Positions 59,926 through 64,000 of a stretch of 64,000 nucleotides of DNA are shown here, piece after piece. A program made the position numbers and the translations under genes. Origin of the DNA: Exiguobacterium sp. TNDT2 (GTDB taxonomy: Bacteria; Bacillota; Bacilli; Exiguobacteriales; Exiguobacteriaceae); the NCBI RefSeq assembly GCF_003331145.1, contig NZ_QLVE01000004.1:62001-126000 (forward strand), given 5' to 3'. The notes under the pieces were generated by a model. The model was not told the DNA's origin. It did no database searches and worked only from the letters and a program-made list of their open reading frames with translations. Each line of letters opens with the position of its first letter. The first letter of the stretch is position 1.

Positions 59926-60217
59926 ACACATGCCTTTGCCGGCACCCTCCGTTCCTGGGGCGATGCGGATGCCTCCGCAGTGCGTGCCGCACTTTACGGG
60001 GTCATCCTTGCATCGCTATCCCCTAGGAGTTCGGGTGCCGGCCTTGGCATGTGTCTGCTCGCCTGTCGATCAGACGTGTACCAATCCTTTCGTTCGTCCG
60101 CCGGCGCCCCGACTCCTGCAGGAAAGCAACCCAACGGAGACCCAGCAGCGACATTGAGTCGCGATGCGGCTCCGGGGTTGCCTGCGGAAAGCGTGGGCGC
60201 CGAGAGGACGAGTGACC
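59926..60217. ncRNA. Candidate structured non-coding RNA or structured repeat, two hairpin lobes
   Basis: Lobe 1: ACACATGCC (59926–59934) with GGCATGTGT (60046–60054) and CCGGCACCC (59939–59947) with GGGTGCCGG (60033–60041). Inside are GCGATGC/GCATCGC (59960–59966, 60010–60016), GGATG/CATCC and an AGTGCG/CGCACT tip. Lobe 2: TCGTCC/GGACGA (60094–60099, 60206–60211), CGGCGCCC/GGGCGCCG (60102–60109, 60195–60202), GCAACCC/GGGTTGC (60126–60132, 60175–60181), CGGAG/CTCCG and GCGAC/GTCGC. A small GTCTG/CAGAC hairpin links them. Open frames here look arbitrary. It does not resemble RNase P, tmRNA, SRP or 6S RNA as I know them. Strand is undecided. A weak -35-like TTGTCA is at 59897. Confidence 0.55.
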
Positions 60218-60224
60218 ATGGACT

Positions 60225-60254
60225 AACAAGAAAAGACCACGTCACATGACGTGG
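60225..60254 (-). terminator. Intrinsic terminator of rqcH
   Basis: On the minus strand CCACGTC/GACGTGG (60237–60243 with 60248–60254) is followed by CTTTTCTTGTT. Confidence 0.85.
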
Positions 60255-60261
60255 CCTGAAC

Positions 60262-61950
60262 TCATTGCTGGAGTGATTTGACGAGTCGCTCATCCGGCGT
60301 GACGTACACCGTCTGCTGATCCGTATAGATGACGAATCCAGGTTTGGCGCCGCTCGGCTTTTTTACGTAGCGCGCTTTCGTGTAATCGACCGGCACACCG
60401 CTCGAGGCACGGGCTTTCGAGAAGTAGGCCGCGACGGTCGCCGCTTCGAGGAGCGTCGTCTCGTCCGGCTCGCTCGAACGGATGATGACGTGAGATCCAG
60501 GAATGTCTTTCACATGAAGCCAAATCTCATCGCGACGGGCGAACTTGAACGTCAAGTAGTCGTTTTGCGTATTGTTCTTCCCGACAAAAAACTCCGTCCC
60601 GGTCGACGACGTATATGCTTCGAGCGAAATTTTCTTCGTTTGTTTTTTCTTCTGACTCCGTTGTTTCATGTAGCCGCCTTCGGCCAACTCTTCTCGAATC
60701 TCGACGATATCGGCCGGTGAGGCGACATCGAGCTGGGCGACGAGCGTCTCTAAATACTCAATCTCGGCGTCGTTCAATTCGATTTGTTTCTGCACTTCGA
60801 CTTTGGCGACTTTCAACTTGTTGTATTTCTTGTAGTATGCTTGCGCATTCTCATTCGGCGTCTTGAGCGGGTTGAGCGGGATATCGATCATCCCGCCTTC
60901 CTCGTCGTAATAATCGACGACGTGGGCGACGGTCATGCCTTTCTCAAGTTGGAACAAGTACGTCGTCAACAGCTCCCCATATTTTTGAAGCTCGTCGGAC
61001 CGTTCCGTCGCCTTCAAGTCGTCGAGCAGTCGTTTGCGCTTCAACAGGTTTTTCTCGAGCTCGGATTTGAGCAGACGCTCGACGTCGTGGGCTTGTTGTT
61101 TGACGCGATCGCGGTTCGCTTTTTCATAGAAGAAACGGTCGAGCACGTCTTTGCTCGTCTCATAGCGCTCTTCAGAGGTGATTTCACCGGACGTGAGCAC
61201 GATCGGACTGAAGCGCTCTTTGCCCGACGCGAGCTGTTGGAAGACGTAAGGGCCTTCGAGGTCGCTCATGACGCTCTCGAACGCCTCTTCGATGCTCGCC
61301 CGGTTCGGGAGTTTGGCCCGATGGACGATTTCTTGTGCGATTTGCGGGCTGAGCCCGGCGAAATTGGCCACGAGTTGCTTGTCGAGTTTTCCGACGTTCC
61401 AGTCGATGCGTTTCAAACCGGCTTCTCGCTCCGTCAACGGATCACACTTGTCTTGGGCCGGTGGCAACAAGTAATCGCTGCCCGGCATGATCGTCCGGTA
61501 CGTGTTCTGTGACGGCGGGAGATGCTTGATGGCGTCTAAAATCTTACCGTCCTCGTTCGTCAAGACGACGTTCGAGTGCCGTCCCATCAGTTCGATATAC
61601 ACTTTCTTATTATCTTCGTCGCCGAGCTCGTTTCGTGAACGGATCGACAGGACGATGACACGGTCACGGCCGACTTGTTCGATTGCCGTGATGAAGCCGC
61701 CTTCGATATGTTTTCTGAGCATCATACAAAACATCGGCGGTTCTTGCGGGTTCTTCGTCGGGTTGTCGGTCAGTTGGAGCCGTGCGTACATCGCGTTCGC
61801 CGAAACGAGCAATTGGACGCTTTGGCGGTTCGAGCGGATTTGAATCATCAAGTCGAGGGAATACGGTTGGTGCACGCGATTGATGCGCCCTCCAACGAGC
61901 GCTTGTAATTCTGTTACAACACGATATGTCATTAATCCATCATATGCCAC
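60262..61950 (-). CDS. rqcH: Ribosome quality control protein RqcH (NFACT/Rqc2 homologue, YloA)
   Basis: A 562-residue protein: NFACT-N domain (MAYDGLMTYRVVTELQ, PPMFCMMLRKHIEGGFI), helix-hairpin-helix, long coiled-coils (about 270–420) and the NFACT-R domain (EFFVGKNNTQNDYLTFKFARRDEIWLHVKDIPGSHVII). It binds stalled 50S subunits and drives alanine tailing of the nascent chain. The GTG start at 61950 matches the family N-terminus and follows AAAGGTGATGAG; upstream ATG 61959 is too near the site. The RQC partner gene ylmH is also in the window. Confidence 0.94.
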   Translation of the reverse strand: MAYDGLMTYRVVTELQALVGGRINRVHQPYSLDLMIQIRSNRQSVQLLVSANAMYARLQLTDNPTKNPQEPPMFCMMLRKHIEGGFITAIEQVGRDRVIVLSIRSRNELGDEDNKKVYIELMGRHSNVVLTNEDGKILDAIKHLPPSQNTYRTIMPGSDYLLPPAQDKCDPLTEREAGLKRIDWNVGKLDKQLVANFAGLSPQIAQEIVHRAKLPNRASIEEAFESVMSDLEGPYVFQQLASGKERFSPIVLTSGEITSEERYETSKDVLDRFFYEKANRDRVKQQAHDVERLLKSELEKNLLKRKRLLDDLKATERSDELQKYGELLTTYLFQLEKGMTVAHVVDYYDEEGGMIDIPLNPLKTPNENAQAYYKKYNKLKVAKVEVQKQIELNDAEIEYLETLVAQLDVASPADIVEIREELAEGGYMKQRSQKKKQTKKISLEAYTSSTGTEFFVGKNNTQNDYLTFKFARRDEIWLHVKDIPGSHVIIRSSEPDETTLLEAATVAAYFSKARASSGVPVDYTKARYVKKPSGAKPGFVIYTDQQTVYVTPDERLVKSLQQ

Positions 61951-62067
61951 TAGTCTCATCACCTTTGTTCTTTTTCTGTCTCTACGTTATCAGATTCACG
62001 GAAAATATGGTACGATGAAGTAGGAAATCCGAACTTCTTCTTGCCGGAACAATTGATTGACTGCTAT

Positions 62068-62728
<661 letters not shown>

Positions 62729-62729
<1 letters not shown>

Positions 62730-62938
62730 TGTTATACCCTTCGATTGATGCCTTACAACGTATCATCCCGTCGAAATACACGATCGTAACGGTTGCCGCG
62801 AAGCGAGCCCGCCAAATCCAGGACGGAAAAGCACCGAAAGTCGCCGCGCCAAAATCGTATAAGCCGGTCGGTCAAGCGCTAGAAGAATTGTATTCGGGTG
62901 ACACGACAATCATCGCGAACGAAAAAAACAACGGATGA
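62729..62938 (+). CDS. rpoZ: RNA polymerase omega subunit
   Basis: A 69-residue protein with the omega signature: [27 protein letters not shown], then [13 protein letters not shown]. It aids assembly of the beta' subunit. Start overlaps the gmk stop. Order gmk–rpoZ–coaBC matches Bacillus. Confidence 0.94.
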
Positions 62939-62944
62939 ATTGTG

Positions 62945-62968
62945 ACCCAAGTCGGATACGACTTGGGT
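62945..62968 (+). terminator. Hairpin between rpoZ and coaBC
   Basis: ACCCAAGTCG (62945–62954) pairs perfectly with CGACTTGGGT (62959–62968). The tail CTCATTGTC is poor in T, so this is a weak terminator or a processing/stability hairpin. Confidence 0.5.
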
Positions 62969-62997
62969 CTCATTGTCTATAAGGGGGAGAAATGTGA

Positions 62998-64000
62998 ATG
63001 TTGAACGATCGGAATATCTTGCTTTGTGTGAGCGGCGGGATCGCGGCGTATAAGGCGTGCGCGCTCACGTCAAAACTCGTCCAGGCCGGTGCGAACGTGC
63101 ACGTGGCGATGACCGCCTCAGCCGAGGAGTTCGTCGGGAAAGCGACGTTTCAGGCGCTCAGTCGCAATGCGGTACACACCGACGTGTTCGAGGAACACGA
63201 CCCGACCAAAATCGCCCACATCGACGTCGTCGACACGAGTGATTTGATCGTCGTCGCACCGGCCACGGCGAACATGATCGCGAAACTCGCGGCCGGTATT
63301 GCCGACGACTTCATCACGACCTCGATTTTAGCGGCGAAATGCCCGGTCATCGTCTCACCGGCGATGAACGTCAATATGCTCGAACATCCGGCCACGCGCC
63401 GCAACATCGAGACGCTCAAAACGTTCGGTTATCAAATCATCGAACCGGGCGTCGGCAATCTCGCGTGCGGTTGGATCGGCGGGGGTCGTTTGCCGGAACC
63501 GGAAGACATCGTCCGGATTATCGAGAGCCAATTCGTCCCGAAACTTCTGCTCGGGAAGCAAGTGTTGATCACGGCGGGGCCGACGGTCGAACGCATCGAC
63601 CCGGTCCGGTTCCTATCGAACGACTCGTCAGGCAAGATGGGCGTCGCGCTCGCCGAGGCGGCCCGCGACATGGGAGCCTACGTCACACTCGTCCACGGTC
63701 CACTGCAAGTACCGGTACCGGATGGAGTAACCGCCATCGCCGTCGAATCCGGGACGGAGATGCTCGAGACGGTGCTCGCGCGCTTCGATGACCAAGACCT
63801 CGTCATCAAATCGGCCGCCGTCGCCGACTATCGCCCAAAGACGGTCCATAGCGAGAAACATAAAAAAGTGCACGGGCCGTTGACAATCGAACTCGAAGAG
63901 ACGACCGATATCTTGAAGATGCTCGGGGAGAAGAAAACGCATCAGCTCCTCGTCGGCTTTGCGGCCGAGACGGAGAACCTCGAGCAACACGCCCGCGACA
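62998..64000 (+). CDS. coaBC: Bifunctional phosphopantothenoylcysteine decarboxylase/phosphopantothenate–cysteine ligase, N-terminal part
   Basis: The first 334 codons are present; the gene runs off the window. The N-terminal CoaC flavoprotein domain (about 1–180) has ILLCVSGGIAAYKAC, APATANMIAKLAAGIADD, SPAMN and the ACGWIGGGRLPEP segment with the active-site Cys. The CoaB ligase domain follows (ITAGPTVERIDPVRFLSNDSSGKMG, KSAAVADYRP). It supplies 4'-phosphopantetheine, the substrate of CoaD at 20 kb. ATG 62998 follows AGGGGGAG by eight bases. Confidence 0.94.
   Translation, partial: MLNDRNILLCVSGGIAAYKACALTSKLVQAGANVHVAMTASAEEFVGKATFQALSRNAVHTDVFEEHDPTKIAHIDVVDTSDLIVVAPATANMIAKLAAGIADDFITTSILAAKCPVIVSPAMNVNMLEHPATRRNIETLKTFGYQIIEPGVGNLACGWIGGGRLPEPEDIVRIIESQFVPKLLLGKQVLITAGPTVERIDPVRFLSNDSSGKMGVALAEAARDMGAYVTLVHGPLQVPVPDGVTAIAVESGTEMLETVLARFDDQDLVIKSAAVADYRPKTVHSEKHKKVHGPLTIELEETTDILKMLGEKKTHQLLVGFAAETENLEQHARD

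Noticed and set aside
60121-60190. Possible RNase P or SRP RNA, because of GGAAAGCAA- and GGGTTGCC-like segments in the structured gap
   Set aside because: The order of conserved blocks does not match either RNA; the RNase P GAGGAAAGTCC and SRP domain IV tetraloop contexts are absent.
59878-60249. Open reading frame of 123 codons on the plus strand (and a 99-codon one on the minus strand) in the gap before rqcH
   Set aside because: No ribosome site, unusual Cys/Pro/Arg-rich composition, and the DNA is fully explained by nested inverted repeats. I treat it as structured RNA or an element, not a protein gene.

Overview
The window looks like chromosome of a non-sporulating member of the Bacillales, most likely Exiguobacterium or a close relative. 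This is inferred from gene order and protein character; no database was searched. The order closely follows the B. subtilis ylaK–ylaN–ftsW–pycA–cta–ylb–dcw–ylm–ileS–lspA–pyr–yloA–gmk stretch. Sporulation genes expected in that stretch (spoVD, spoVE) are missing, base composition is near-balanced to slightly GC-rich, and ribosome binding sites are strong AAGGAGG-type. The window is almost entirely core genome. I see no rRNA, tRNA, CRISPR array, prophage or recognisable transposase gene.

Layout. 1–2.5 kb: the end of a PhoH-like ATPase gene, an MFS efflux pump, and ylaL and ylaN homologues. 2.6–8.7 kb: ftsW, pyruvate carboxylase and a DNA photolyase. 8.8–17.3 kb: haem A synthesis (ctaA, ctaB), the caa3 oxidase (ctaC–F), assembly factors (ctaG, DUF420, Sco) and a small Asp23-like gene. 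17.4–26.5 kb: yugN, an ATP-grasp gene, ricF–ylbG–rsmD–coaD–ylbL, tmcAL, yceD–rpmF, panE, DUF3397 and bshC. 26.6–42 kb: a remodelled division and cell-wall (dcw) cluster (rsmH ftsL pbpB murF mraY murD murG divIB ftsA ftsZ), then pgeF–ylmE–sepF–ylmG–ylmH–divIVA. 42–46.4 kb: T-box-controlled ileS, lspA and an RluD-type pseudouridine synthase. 46.4–58 kb: a complete UMP operon, pyrR P B C carA carB K D F E. 58–64 kb: a membrane-anchored DUF4097-like protein, an aromatic-acid-exporter-like protein, an unexplained highly structured 400-bp gap, rqcH on the minus strand, gmk, rpoZ and the start of coaBC.

Regulation is unusually readable. There is a T-box before ileS. Three PyrR-binding hairpins share one architecture in the pyr operon: two sit in transcription attenuators (before pyrR and before pyrB), and one sits on the pyrP Shine–Dalgarno, which suggests translational control. 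The divergent ctaA/ctaB region carries a full match to the CcpA cre consensus and a full match to the Fnr/CRP box. Consensus SigA promoters precede yceD–rpmF and pyrR. Most transcription units end in clear intrinsic terminators.

The best candidate for something undescribed is the gap at about 59.9–60.2 kb. It folds into two long nested hairpin lobes, contains no convincing gene, and matches none of the common bacterial RNAs I could compare from memory.
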